Shown here: positions 33,970-45,545 of the stretch, one piece after another
How the letters are laid out: each line of letters starts with the position of its first letter
Position numbering within the stretch: position 1 is the stretch's first letter
Source: Gamarada debralockiae
Lineage: Eukaryota; Ascomycota; Leotiomycetes; Helotiales; Hyphodiscaceae
Length of the DNA stretch: 64,000 bases
Direction: 5' to 3'
NCBI GenBank assembly: GCA_002803225.1
Contig: NXFV01002076.1
Span: 62,001-126,000 of the forward strand
Notes under the pieces: model-generated
Database searches by the model: none
Told to the model about the DNA's origin: nothing
Seen by the model: the letters and a program-made list of their open reading frames with translations, nothing else
Translations under genes and position numbers: made by a program

Positions 33970-36707
33970 ATGGCATTTTCCAGCAAGGCTTTGCGGAGGC
34001 TGACTCACGCAACATTTAACCTCGAAGCTGACCGTGGGGTCGATATTAAAGCGACACAAGCAATGGCTGCTGAAGCAGCAAGAAGATGGCAGTAAGTGAA
34101 CCAAATCCCTCCCTCGGCACCTACGTCAGGCTGACAGTTCAGGTATGCGCTGCACGTCGAGAAGGAGTTGAAGGCGGAATTGAAGAAGAAGGAACATCTA
34201 CCACTATTTGAGGACATTCAAAACCTCATCCTTGGGTATACATGTTCAATCTGGGCTTGCGTTCTTCTGCTAACGTCGACCCTAGACTCCGTACCGCCTG
34301 CGAGGAAACGATCTTCCTCGACTTCGAATTTGCAACCAAGGAGGGAGTAGAGGGACGTCTATGGGATGCCCATAGCCTCATAAACTCGCGCTATAGAAAG
34401 ATGCACCAACACTATCAAAAGGTCGATCAGAACAAAAAAGTTGAGAAACGCAAGTTGGAGAAACGCTATGCCGACTTTATTAAGACCAGCCAGTTCTTCT
34501 ACAAGGGTTACATCCAGCGCCTTGCTTCCCATTTTGCAGGTATGAAGGGACTACGCCGAATCGCCCACCGGCTTTCTCTCTCGACTCTTTCCGTGGATGA
34601 GCGAGTTCAAGTTTCCTCGGATGTTGAGCATTTGATCGAAATGTCATGTCATGCCACACTTCTTCATTTAGGAGACCTATCTCGGTATCGCAATGAGCTT
34701 AGGACGAAGGATCGTAGCTGGGACTCTGCTGTGGCATATTATCGCTTGGCTGGCGATCTTTATCCTGATTCTGGAAGTTCGCACAATCAGATGGCTGTCA
34801 TAGCCCTCGCTGATGGCAACCACTTGGATGTGCTCTACCACCTTTATCGCGCCATTGCTGTCAACGAACCGCACCCAGCAGCCAGGAAGAACCTTGAAGT
34901 CGAATTCAAGAAGATTACGACGTCTTGGGAGAAAAATACCTTTCCACAAACGAAGAAAGACAGTGAAGCTACCCTGATCTTGTGGTTCGTTCGACTTCAT
35001 GCCAAGCTTTACAAAGGAGAGGACTTCTCTACGCATGACGAACTCGAGAATGAGGTACTCTCTCGTTTGGCTGTTCTTTTGAAGGAGCAGTCATTTGAGA
35101 CGACGCTGGAGAAATTCGTCCTTACCAATATCGCTGCCGAGTATCTCGCCGCCTTGAGGGTCCAAGGTGAGCCATTCCAACTCCTCAGCGAATATATACT
35201 AACGTGACCCGTAGAGCTAAACTCCGCTACCAACGTCCAATCATTCTATTTCTTTCTCCGATTGAACGTACGCATGATCTTCGTCTTACTCCAAGTCCTT
35301 CTGCCAGAACTCGATGACCCTGTCACCGGTGAGGACCTACCGAACTCTACAAATGGAGCATCAGACAGAGCTCGTGACAAGATAACTGCAATCACTCGAA
35401 GAATCTTGCCTGCACTCCGTCAGTATAGCACTTGGTTGGTTTCCGAGGCTCGTATCCTGGTTGCTAATCATCCTGGCTCAACAAGTGTGTACATAAAGGA
35501 GTTGTGGAAGATGTACGCCGACGTCGCAACGGGACTGGCAACCTTCTTTACTGGTACTGATCTCCCTGATGTCAATTACTTGTTGGAAGAGGATCAGTCC
35601 ACCGTCGGGTTCAAGCCTCTTCGAGATCCTAATCTCCAGGGGGAAGCTAACCTCTACACTGACGAGAAAGGATTATTGAAGGCTCGATGCACCGATCCGG
35701 GTATTGAACGAAGCCATCCGAATATTGAGATGCAAGCTCGAGTTCGGGATATCCTTCTCTGTGGCCTGACTCTGGCTTCAAGAGAAGATTGTCCTCTGAT
35801 TGTGGACCAAGGTCGCGTTGTATATGTAGAGGAGGGACTGCAGCATATTAGTCCAATCACTTCTCATACTGCTGCTCAAGGCTCGGCTTCCACTCTCACT
35901 AGCCCTACCCACAAAAGCAGCAACTTCACTACGGCTGATTTTACCCTCCAGCAAGACGAAGGTATTCCAGAAGGAAGTGTTACGGCGTCGGACTCCCAGC
36001 AAAGCATGGATACAGAGATGCATCGAATGGTTGACGATCTCTTGGAGCCTTCCAGTGGACAATGTGCAAGCAATGAGACATCTTACGGCATGCATAGCAA
36101 CACAGCAAACGAAATATTTGCTCCTGTCAGTACCCGCCTGCACAATCTCCACCAAACTACTCCAAAGATGCTTCCAAGCCTTCCACCACTATGGAATACT
36201 CCTTTCACGCCGCAACCAAATGAGTTACAGCCGAACAGCCCTGATCGTCCTATGACAGCTCGTCAACTCTCACCACTCCAGCTCTCGACACCTAAACAAC
36301 AACTCGAAGCTGCTGCCGCCTTGGATGAGATGACAGGTTATGGTCCGTTGAAAAATTCTTGGGGCAGAAAGGCATCCAGACTTCAGGAAACCCAAATGTC
36401 TCCACCAGTTAACAACGTTCTTCAGCAATCTCTTGCCCAGCAATTCAAACCCATGTCGATCTCGTCCTCTGCCTTCACCGATTCCAGCAGTATCTATGCT
36501 AATTCTACTCCTCGTCGCGAAAACCGCTTCGGCGGTGGAGCGTTGAGAAATGATCCAGTGTCCACATTCAATGGTAATAACACTACGATATATCCTGGTG
36601 CGAGCGATTTCGACAAGAACACTATGCTGCAGAGCTCTCTCTGGAACGGCTCCGAGGCTGGCTGGGGAGGCAACACGCAGACCCCCCCTGGTGGACAAGG
36701 AGGTTGA
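33970..36707 (+). CDS. EST1/SMG7-like protein (telomerase/nonsense-mediated decay family)
   Basis: Four exons (33970-34091, 34143-34235, 34286-35166, 35215-36707), introns 48-51 nt, encode 862 aa. The N-terminal part matches the EST1 14-3-3-like domain (EEHxx-type linker helices, SQFFYKGYIQRLASHF), followed by the EST1 DNA/RNA-binding repeats: LIEMSCHATLLHLGDLSRYR, WDSAVAYYRLAGDLYPDSGS, HNQMAVIALADGNHLDVLYH and LYRAIAVNEPHPAARKNL. The C-terminal half is disordered (Ser/Pro/Asn) and no PIN domain is seen, so it resembles SMG7/Ebs1 more than SMG6. Family members bind phosphorylated Upf1 or telomerase RNA. The start is the first ATG that keeps frame; an overlapping ATG four bases upstream is out of frame. 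Confidence 0.88.
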
Positions 36708-37123
36708 GGATATTGGTATATTGAAGCACTTGACACGTCAAATCTCCCAATATGAGTTGAGCACAACGAACACTCCCCATACGAGTATACTTAGCGGCAG
36801 CAACGACCTATCGTGTCGAACTCAAACCCACGATGCGGACTGACTGTCTTTGATAGATGGTGGACTGCAATTGGCAACGTCACTGGTCAATCGACACTGT
36901 AACGAAAATTCAGCTTTCCAGCTGTGATGAAGGAAAGAAGGCTATTGGAAGCACTTTTCAGTTTCTCTAAGCTAGTCTGTTCTATGCTACCGATCGTGGA
37001 GGATCATTTATGGTCATTTTTCGTCGCCTCAATGGGCTACATCATCAGATTGTAGACGCTCCCGTTGTTGAAACCCTATCCGAACGCCGTCTAAAATTGA
37101 GATGGAAACAAGCAGTTTCTACT
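36708..37123. other. convergent 3' flanks
   Basis: About 415 bp between the stops of the EST1-like and adenosine kinase genes. Nothing else seen. Confidence 0.5.
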
Positions 37124-38480
37124 TTATTGGCTTGAGGGCGTATATGTCTGCTTCGGGAATGGGTATCTGCAGTTTCATTATCTGTTAGTCTGGTCTGTCT
37201 TCGGAGGATTGGGAATGGATGCGGAATTGTATTCAATGAATGGAAAATTGATCCGATGGTCGATGATGCTCGAATGTGATTGAAACGTGATGAGTGACAG
37301 ATGTGACTTACGAGGGACCCAGCTCCTGAATGCTCAATTTTGCCAACCACTGTCCCTGATCAACGCACTGAGCAAGAGACGCGCCAGCAACAAGACCAGC
37401 AACGAAACCTCCAGCAAAAGCATCTCCAGCGCCAGTGGTATCATTGATCTGGCTCTTGTCGATAGCGTGAACCGGATACTCCTTAATCTCCTTTCCATTC
37501 TCCGCAACAATCGTAGGAAGCGTGCCCTGCGTGATGATCGCGACTCTCTCTCGCTTTGTATTTGCCTTGGGGAGAGCAGCCAGATGCTTAGCAATCTCCT
37601 TGATATCCTTCGTCTCCAAGCCGTGACTCTCAGCATAAGCCAACGCCTCCGTCTCATTGCCAATAACGTAATCCCAGTAAGGAGCGCTGGCATCCAAAGG
37701 ATCCTTGAAGAATTGCGGAATGAATGGTGCCGACAGGGAGAAGACAAAGACTTTGTTGTTCTTGGCTGCCTCCTCTGCAAGAGCTTGAATAGCGGGCGGG
37801 CAGACAGTAAGATGGTATCCACCAACAAAATAGTGCGTAGCGCCCTCCACCAGCTTCCATACCTCCGGACTCTTCAAATGATCCAAATCATAATGGTTCG
37901 CAGCACCAAGATCTGTACACATAGAACGATCATGGCCTGTAATAATGACGCCGCATCGTCCAGTCTTCTCCTTCTTGTCAACACGGTATTCGACTCTGAG
38001 ACCAGCTGCCTTTACTGCGTCGTGCAAGATGGCGGCATATTTGTCGTCTCCAACACCACCGAGGAAGACGGTCGAGTTGGGGGGAAGAAGGTATTGGGCG
38101 CCGCGAGCGGTGTTCTGGGCTCCTCCTCCGGCGATGAGCTTGGCGGAGTAGTTGTTCAGGAGGTCTTCGTAAAGTCCGAGGTGCTTTTCTTCGGCGAGGA
38201 TTGCGTCGTTGGCTTTTAGGCCGTATTTTTTGAGGAGGGCTTCGTCGCCTTGGGCTTGGATGTCTGTGGAATCGAGGTATTAGTATGAGTAGAATTGATG
38301 TCAATTGATGATAGCCCAGCTTATTGTTGTCAGACGTCCACAATTTGTCGACGTGTCTGGTGAAACCAGTGAGACTGCTGGCAATTGCAAATTGGAAGCA
38401 TCAATTAATTTGAAAATATTATACATACCAAGCAATGGGTTCTCCAAGCAGAGAAGGGCATATTCCTTGTTGGTAGCCAT
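37124..38480 (-). CDS. ADO1: adenosine kinase
   Basis: Three exons (38429-38480, 37312-38263, 37124-37166), introns 165 and 145 nt, give 348 aa. PfkB-family sugar/nucleoside kinase: N-terminal LCLENPLLDIQAQGDEALLKKY, AGGGAQNTARGAQYLLPPNS near the substrate site, and the C-terminal signature NDTTGAGDAFAGGF with the catalytic aspartate. The final exon supplies the family end PSYPFPKQTYTPS; without that splice the protein would stop just after ELGPS. The enzyme phosphorylates adenosine to AMP in the cytosol, salvaging purine and removing adenosine made by the methyl cycle. Introns are longer than the window average. Confidence 0.96.
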
Positions 38481-38908
38481 TTTGATTTTGTTATGGTGTG
38501 TGGTGAAATGTCGACGTCGTAAAATGGCGGGGTGGAGGGGTTTTAGAAGCTTCGAAAACCTTGACCGCTCGGTGAGACGCCGGCATGCACTTCTTTGTGC
38601 CACCAGCATCACTGTTCTTGAGACTAGAGTAAGTTGGAGTTTCTTTGTTAATTCGGCACAATCTCAGTTATTCTCTAATATTGTTGCCCCCGTTGGCTTT
38701 TGTTTACTTGCGCTATTTTATTTGGACTTTGGAGAGCAGTTGAATCGTTTCACACAGATATGCAGGGGCAATATTTCGGTAGAAAAAATCACTTTACAAG
38801 AACTCCATTATTTTGCATCCCTTTCATTCATCCTCGCTATGATCCATCCATAGGATACAAAGATGAGAAGCCAGTAAGACCGAAGCAAAGAAACAGAACC
38901 TCAACCCT
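38481..38908. other. adenosine kinase promoter and uL2 3' flank
   Basis: About 430 bp between two same-strand genes. No further feature recognised. Confidence 0.5.
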
Positions 38909-39853
38909 CTAATCCTTGACCTTCTGAGTACCACGCAACAGACCAGTTCTCCGAGCAGCAATGAGACCAGCTTTTTGACCTTGTGCAGCGTATCTCGAGA
39001 TCGTAGATGCCTTACCGATATGTTGATGGTTACCACCCTATTCTTTGTTAGCTTCCTAGGTTCCAGCATTTCATGATTGAATTCTCTTACTCCGTGGGGA
39101 TGGTCGACAGGGTTCATAGCAACACCACGAGTCTTGGGCCAGGAGTTGCGCTTGACAGCGAACTTATGCTTAGCACGGGATGCCTCTGTAAAATCCATCA
39201 GTATCTGTCCAGTCCTTCGTTCGCAGGCCAAAACGTACTCAACAAGGGCTTGTCGGTTCTTCCACCTCCAGCAACGATACCAATCATTCCTCGGGCACTG
39301 CTCTTGATGACCTTCTTTGCACCTGATGGGAGCTTGACACGGGTCTTGCCCTCATCTGGGTTGTGGCCAATGACCGTAACGTAGTTGCCAGATGTGCGTC
39401 CAAGAGTTCCACGGTCACCAACCTTCTCCTCAACGTTTGTGACGACAGTTCCTTCAGGGACGGAGCCGAGAGGGAGAATGTTTCCGACTGTGAGATTGGC
39501 GTTCTTGCCGGCGTAGATGAATTGACCAGTGTACATGCCTTCGTTTGCGATGAGGGTCTCGGTGTGAAGTTTGAATCGGTAGGGATCGCGGAAGACAACC
39601 TTTGCCAGAGGAGCTCCTCGGCCAGGATCGTGGATGACTGAAGATTTCGAAGTCAGTATTTACCTTCCAGAGCCGAGCTGAGTCTGCAGGGTTCGATTCG
39701 GATTTACTCACTCTCCTTCACAACACCTCGAATGTAACCATGTCGCTCGGCGTAATCGAGAGTTCTGAATTGCGCAGGCGCCTTGTTAAGACGGGTATGG
39801 GCAGTGAAAATACTACCGCGACCCTTTCTCTGATTGCGAATAACTCGACCCAT
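38909..39853 (-). CDS. RPL2: cytosolic large-subunit ribosomal protein uL2 (L8/L2)
   Basis: Four exons (39712-39853, 39239-39637, 39091-39185, 38909-39037) with introns of 74, 53 and 53 nt encode 254 aa, the usual length. It begins [20 protein letters not shown] and carries [38 protein letters not shown] and the near-universal block [22 protein letters not shown], including the peptidyl-transferase-proximal histidines. uL2 is an rRNA-binding protein of the 60S subunit needed for subunit joining. Three introns in a 765-nt coding sequence is normal for filamentous-fungal ribosomal genes. Confidence 0.97.
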
Positions 39854-41613
39854 GTTGGCGGTGGTGGTCGAATGTTGATTGTCGTCGTCGAGAAAGAATC
39901 GCCTTTGGTTTAGAAAATTACAGTGTGGGATCGAATTACCTTAAGCGAGAAACTCTACACGTGACCTGTGGCTCCACTTTTTTCTTCATCTTGCTTCAAC
40001 GTCCAAAAACCTTGCCCCATGAAGGCGACTTCAATCTTCAACATGAAATTATGAACGAATCCTGGAAGACGCCTCATCAAGTTCAGTTTGTTCATAAAGC
40101 TTATATTATTTACACCGAACCAAAGAGAGCAAAAAAAAGCCAGCAACTATCTGGCAAGACACCAAGTTGGTCGTCTTCTCTCTGGCATCAACCTCCATCA
40201 CACAAACCATCCGGACCATCTCAGCCTGCATCATGTCGTCTTATTCCATCCTTGTATTTTACTGAGGCGTTGGCTCTTGTCGCCCGGTTCATACATGACA
40301 TACATTTTGACTCAAAAAGATCGTTATTCAACATTTCTTTCTCTACAAAAGGAGCATCAAATAAATCGAAGACCATCGTTGCAATGACAGTTGCGAAATG
40401 CATCTTCGATTCGCGCAACTTTCAGCGTTGTTTTTGGGGCGATTTGTGCTTTTAGGGCCTGCAGTTCTTCCCCGCCTCAGACTCTGCGAAGATCTTTGTT
40501 CCGTCCCCCAACGAAATTTTTGACTGCACATTTTCTAGAGTTTCAATAGCTTCACGGCACAGGTTTCAATGGCGAGCCCTATATTCTTTCAAGTGTGCGC
40601 TGTTGTTTCAAATCATGTCGGTTGGTGGAACAAGGAGGCTGTACGCGTTGAGAGCCAAGCCGCTCTCAAAATGTGCTACAGATCATCAATAACTTCATAA
40701 CCTCCCCCAAGTTTGTTTGACGGCGCGAAAGGGTAAGCGAATGATGTGGTGGGTGCGTCGGCCTTGTCACGGGATTGAAGGCAATTTGCGCGAACGATTT
40801 TGAGCCCTTTCCTCCATCCCCATAGAACATGGAATTTTGGATTGAGTTTATCCAAGTGCATGGATTGATTTATTTGTAACTCTTCAATTACTCTGCATGA
40901 TTGAGGATCGCTCAACTATGCTCTATCATTTCAATTTTCTAATTGGTGTGGGCGATTCAACATTCAGTCACTCGAAACGATTGGGAACATATAAATTGTA
41001 TTTGGTCGGTGATTTGAGTCATACGCAGAGATCGTCATGGAATTCCATCACTAACTCACCATAGGAACGCCTGGGCGCGACTCGTCGGGATTCTAAATTT
41101 CAATCTTGTGCTGCGGAACCGAGCACGTTCGACTCCAAACGGTTCAGTTGACCCCTTCAATCGTTCGAATGACCTGGACAATTCCAAATGAGCTATGTGG
41201 GCATAGGGCATAAGAATTTGTGCCGCGATCCTTCCTGCGTTTGGGGACGAGGGCTAGCACTATCGTGAAAGAGTTGGAACTGGCGGTTGATATCCGCCTA
41301 TTTTGCCGAGAAACTTTGCCTATTGGTTATGATATGGAAATCGAACGTTGGAAGCTCGTGGTTAGGGGTAGTGGATCGTGTTGTTGCGATGGAATCGTTG
41401 AAAATATCAGATCCTTTGATTCATGGGCTCAGGACCCAAAGGAACCGTCTTCTCACTTTATCGGCCCCTGCTATTGCGTTGTACGTGCGTGACCCAGAAG
41501 TAATTTAGACCAATAGACCATCTCGTCGCTAAATTGATGCTGAGCTCTTGACCTCATTCCTTTCCGCAGCTACTCTCCACAACCACCAACACCCACCCAA
41601 CCAAACCACAACG
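39854..41613. other. divergent promoter region, uL2 and WHIM-domain genes
   Basis: 1.76 kb with no supported gene. Short frames (for example 39925-40455 plus, 40676-40915 minus) show no family features. The DNA is AT-rich around 40060-40400 and 40900-41000. Confidence 0.5.
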
Positions 41614-43805
41614 ATGTCTGACGATGACAGCTCTGATCTCTCCTCCGTTCCATCGGATGTTGAGGAAGATCTTCAATTAACCAAAAAAGATGGGATCCTC
41701 AAGTTCTTCTCGAAAGTCCCAAAGCCGACCCCTCAACGTAGAGCCTCGACTCCGCCGCGTAAGAGAGAGCCGTCACCACCTCACGAATATGTGTTGGCAG
41801 ATAACTCAAATATTGCAGTACGTATATGGATCTACCTATTGGCGCGTCCAGGAAAGCTTTGCACGCCAAAAACGCGTTGTTGTCACCTTTGAATGATAGC
41901 TAACGCGGAATTTCTGCAGTTCATCGTTATGTTCCGCTCGCGCTTCACAGAAGCTTTCCCAAAGTCCCTTCCCAATTTCGGTCCTCAAGAACTCGAACGA
42001 GACGTGGTAGATACGGTTCCTGGAGAGGGTGTTGAGCATTTTCTATGCGCATTACTGGGGTTGCTGCTTAATCGCAAGCAAGACATTAAGTAGGTACCTC
42101 TGCACGAACCTGCATCTCCTTGCGGGATTCCCTCAGATCTAGGTGCTAACTCGAAATCTGAATTCAGGGCGGGTCATTACAATCGCGCATTAGAAGAGGC
42201 TATACAGACACATAAGTCGCAATGGGCGAAGGATTGGGAAAGCAAGAATCCCCTCTCTGGAGGCAAAACCTTCACTACAATGTCTCCCACGGAGCGAGTG
42301 AGGCCACTCTTTTCTTCTTCCTCTTTTATAATTGGAGCGTAGACTTGGCCAGAGTGCTAACTTTTCTGTTCAGCTCACCCTCCTGCGCACTCTCATCCTA
42401 TGGTCCCTCTCCTCCTCGGACATCGTCAGAGGCATAATCGCCACGTCCTACAAACAAAGCCGCCATGACGATGACCTTAACCAACCACTCTCAATACAAC
42501 CTTGGGGCTCGGACGCGGATAAACGACGATACTACCTTATCGAAGGTCTAGATGATACGCACTTTCGGGTGTACAGGGAGAGCAACTACCTAGGTCTCAA
42601 GAGAACCTGGTGGAGTGTTGCCAGTGACATAGATGAGTTGAAAGTGCTGGCAGAGAAGTTGGAGAAGGAGGATGGTGGCCAGAAGGCCAGGCTGTTGAGT
42701 GGAAAGATGCTGGCTGCTGTGCCTCGTTTTGAAGCAACTGAAGAGGTAAGCTAAGATCGACTTATTCCCTGATTCTGATTACTGACTGGGCCTCTAGAAA
42801 CGAAAGCGCCGGGAATACAGACAAATTCGCAAGCAGCAATTCAAGCGCCCCGAGCCAAACTACTCTCTGTATGAAGGCCGAACCCGAGGTAAACGGATGA
42901 AGTACACATACTCGGACGAAGAAGATGAAGGCTATTCTGATGCTACTACCTCCCGTCGCTCCACACGAAACACCGGTACACACACTCCAGCTGAAGGTCT
43001 CGCGCCTACCGTTACTCTAAGCGGCCGTCAAGTCAAGGCACGCCAAGGTGGTGCATACGGTGAGAGCATCCTAAGTGGAACGCATACACCCGCTGTCGGT
43101 CTTGCAAGCCACGATGGGACAAGTGAAGAACCAGAGCATGTAGAGGGTGCTGGTGGACGACCCCGACGAGCGGCTGCTGCTAATGCTGGTGCTAAGAATT
43201 GGGGACCGAAGGGAGGAGCACATATTGAGGGCTACAACTCTGTGGATGAGATGAATGATAGCGATGAGGACGACGCAAGCGAGCAGGACTATGGGGACGA
43301 CGAGGAAGAAGATGACCACGTCTCTCTTGGGAGTGATAAGGACGAGGATGACTTGACTGACGAAGATGATGAGATGGACGACGGCGAAGATGAGAAGAGG
43401 AAGACTCTCGTTATCAAACTGCCGGTGAAGACGCCAACGCCAGAGAGAAAGAACCTCATCAAACTCCGCGTATCTCCAGACAAGGACTTGGTAAAGCCTG
43501 TCGACTTCAATCGAACTGCCACCGGGGACCAAAAGCAAAGCACTACCGGTCCTGACCTGAGTGGTATGGGTTTCTCTACTGCTGCTGCCGCCGATGGGGT
43601 CATTAGCAAAGACAACGCTACACCCCCAACTTCTACTTCGGAACCCACTCATGAGGCTTCGGCAGTCCCAACCAGCCATCCTCCAAACTCCACTTCGAAC
43701 CCTGTCCAATCGACTCCATTGCCACCACTGGCCTTCCGTAGCCCCGACAAGCACCCTCACGCTTTCCCTCCCCCTTCCATCAACGTCGCCTATGGTAGAT
43801 CTTAA
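41614..43805 (+). CDS. DDT/WHIM-domain chromatin-remodelling protein (RSF1-like)
   Basis: Five exons (41614-41817, 41920-42089, 42168-42297, 42374-42745, 42798-43805) give 627 aa. An acidic start (MSDDDSSDLSSVPSD) is followed by a helical DDT-like region (FRSRFTEAFPKSLPNFGPQE to LLNRKQDI), the WHIM1-like TERLTLLRTLILWSLSSSD, and a WHIM2/D-TOX-like block PWGSDADKRRYYLIEG with FRVYRESN. A basic KRKRREYRQIRKQQFKR patch precedes YEGRTRGKRMKYTYSDEEDE and a long acidic, then Pro/Ser-rich tail. DDT-WHIM proteins partner ISWI-type ATPases as nucleosome rulers; that role is inferred here. The specific orthologue is uncertain. Confidence 0.72.
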
Positions 43806-44300
43806 GCTAGATTTCATTGTTTGTGAGGATTAAAAGGAACGGGCGGTACTATTGTAAGAGGGACGGTAGAACGGCGTTTTGAGAGAGCAATCACCACTTT
43901 GGCAAGGGACATGCTCTAGATTTTGACAGGTGTTGACTGTCTCTGCGTTGATAACTAAATAGTTCAGTGTCGCAATAAACTTATGGCTTTACGAAAATTA
44001 AGTATCCCGAATGCTCCTTGTGTTGCTATCCGTTTCTCTTGTGTTCATGACTTTCATATTAGGACACAGTGAGAGCAAAATCCGGTGTTAGACTGATACT
44101 CTCGCAGAGACACTGTGCTCTGAGCATTGGAGTCTTGCTGTATTTGTACATAGCTCATTACATAGCATCCCAAGGCCAGCTTCCTATTCTGCTGCTACCC
44201 ATCCCTAAACGCCATCCATGCAATGCTGTCTTTACCAAATCCCCTAAAACTATATCCTCAATCCCCACTTGTCTGGTTCTGATAGTGCTATTACATGGCA
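43806..44300. other. convergent 3' flanks
   Basis: About 495 bp between the WHIM-gene and DUF1770-gene stops. Nothing further recognised. Confidence 0.5.
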
Positions 44301-44946
44301 TCAGTTGAAATCCCACACAGTCGGAGTCCAACTACTCACATCTCCAACCTCACCCGCCAACTTCGTGTCCTTCCCAAAATTCTTCATTAATCCCGTCAAC
44401 GGCCAGTTGTTCGTCCTATACCACCATCTCCGTACCTTCGCTCCAACACTATTCCCGCTCAACACCGCCGTCCGATTATAATACCGCCATCCATGTATCG
44501 CCAAAGTCCAGACCGTACCTTGCAACAGCGGCATTAAGACCTGAACCTATTATCAGCTCTGCCACACCCCAACTCAACTCGTAATAACGAACCTGGTCCC
44601 TAATAGTAATCCAAGCAACCCTCGCCATCGTTTCCGCCCCAGCAATACTAGCCAAATAGCTCTGCTCAAACCTCAGATCCGGCAGCGGCCCAAAACTTCT
44701 CCGCCTTGGCACAGGCTTAATCACACTATATGGGATATCTTCCTCATCTTCTTCTTCATCGAGGCCGTAGTCATCGTAAGTGTATTTCTCGAGCGAGGAA
44801 TCGGATGCTGGGACGGGATGGACAGAGACGGGTTGTTTTTGGCTGGCGGAGGTTGAGGGATCGAGGTCGTGGTTTGGTGAGGGGTGGCGTTTTATGGAGG
44901 CTGCTTGGATGGTTTCTGCTATTTGGAGAGGGACTGAGGATGACAT
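44301..44946 (-). CDS. DUF1770-family fungal protein
   Basis: Exons 44593-44946 and 44301-44540, with a 52-nt intron (GTTCGT...GTTCAG), give 197 aa. The start MSSSVPLQIAETIQAASIKR, the acidic patch DEEEDEEDIPYSVIKPVPRRRSF and LRFEQSYLASI fit the DUF1770 family. Across the splice, AWITIRDQ continues VLMPLLQGTVWTLAIHGWRY, a probable amphipathic/hydrophobic segment, and NNWPL. Without splicing, the first frame runs on into an unrelated 30-residue tail ending TWMAVL. Function is unknown. A longer in-frame extension begins upstream (to 45108), but the family starts at the chosen ATG. Confidence 0.8.
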
Positions 44947-45545
44947 TTTGGAAAGGTTTGTGCTTGGAGTTGGAGTTGGAGACGGAGCTGGATCTGGAGA
45001 TGCGTGCTTGAGCTTGAGCTTGACTTCATGCGGCTTTGCCGAAGTCTTCCCGAACATGGTCATCTCCGTTTTCACGCAACCACTGTCTCCCAAGTATTTG
45101 CATCTCAATTTTAAGATTTAGTCACGAAGTTCAAAATGCTGTCAAAATTACCTTCTGGACTGTAAGTTCCATTTTAGATTCGTTCTGGCACTCCGAATGA
45201 ATAAACCGCAACACACATGGTCCTTCTTTGCTCTTCAGGCCCTCCAGAAGCTCTAAAGTTGAACAATCAGGGAGCTCCAATTATGAACAGCAGTTGAAGC
45301 CATCAAGGTAAAGAACCTTGCAAGCTCAAGGCTTTTCATAGCAGTGCAGTGATTGCTCAGTACGGCGGCTTTGAAAACGCTGTTGTTGGGTTCCTCTCAC
45401 TGAGTATACATGACTGAATATTTGTTTCTCTCTTTAAACTTAGTAGTCTGCTCTACGCCTCGTTAATTGATAATATATTTCGGATTAAAATATTTACAAA
45501 ATATCATTGAATGCCAAAACTCGAAGCCCTCGTCCAGCCCTACAT
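44947..45545. other. intergenic, AT-rich
   Basis: Promoter side of the DUF1770 gene, running into AT-rich DNA (about 45290-45500) next to the dioxygenase pseudogene. No gene seen. Confidence 0.5.

Noticed and set aside
37287..38219. 310-codon plus-strand open frame
   Set aside because: It lies antisense to the adenosine kinase coding exon; the minus strand holds the complete enzyme and the plus translation has no family features.
39685..39700. GGTTCGATTC string in a uL2 intron suggesting a tRNA
   Set aside because: It is a lone motif within a 74-nt intron; no cloverleaf can form.
43071..43817. 248-codon minus-strand open frame
   Set aside because: Mirror of the acidic tail of the DDT/WHIM gene; its Val/Leu/Ile runs are the complement of Asp/Glu codons.
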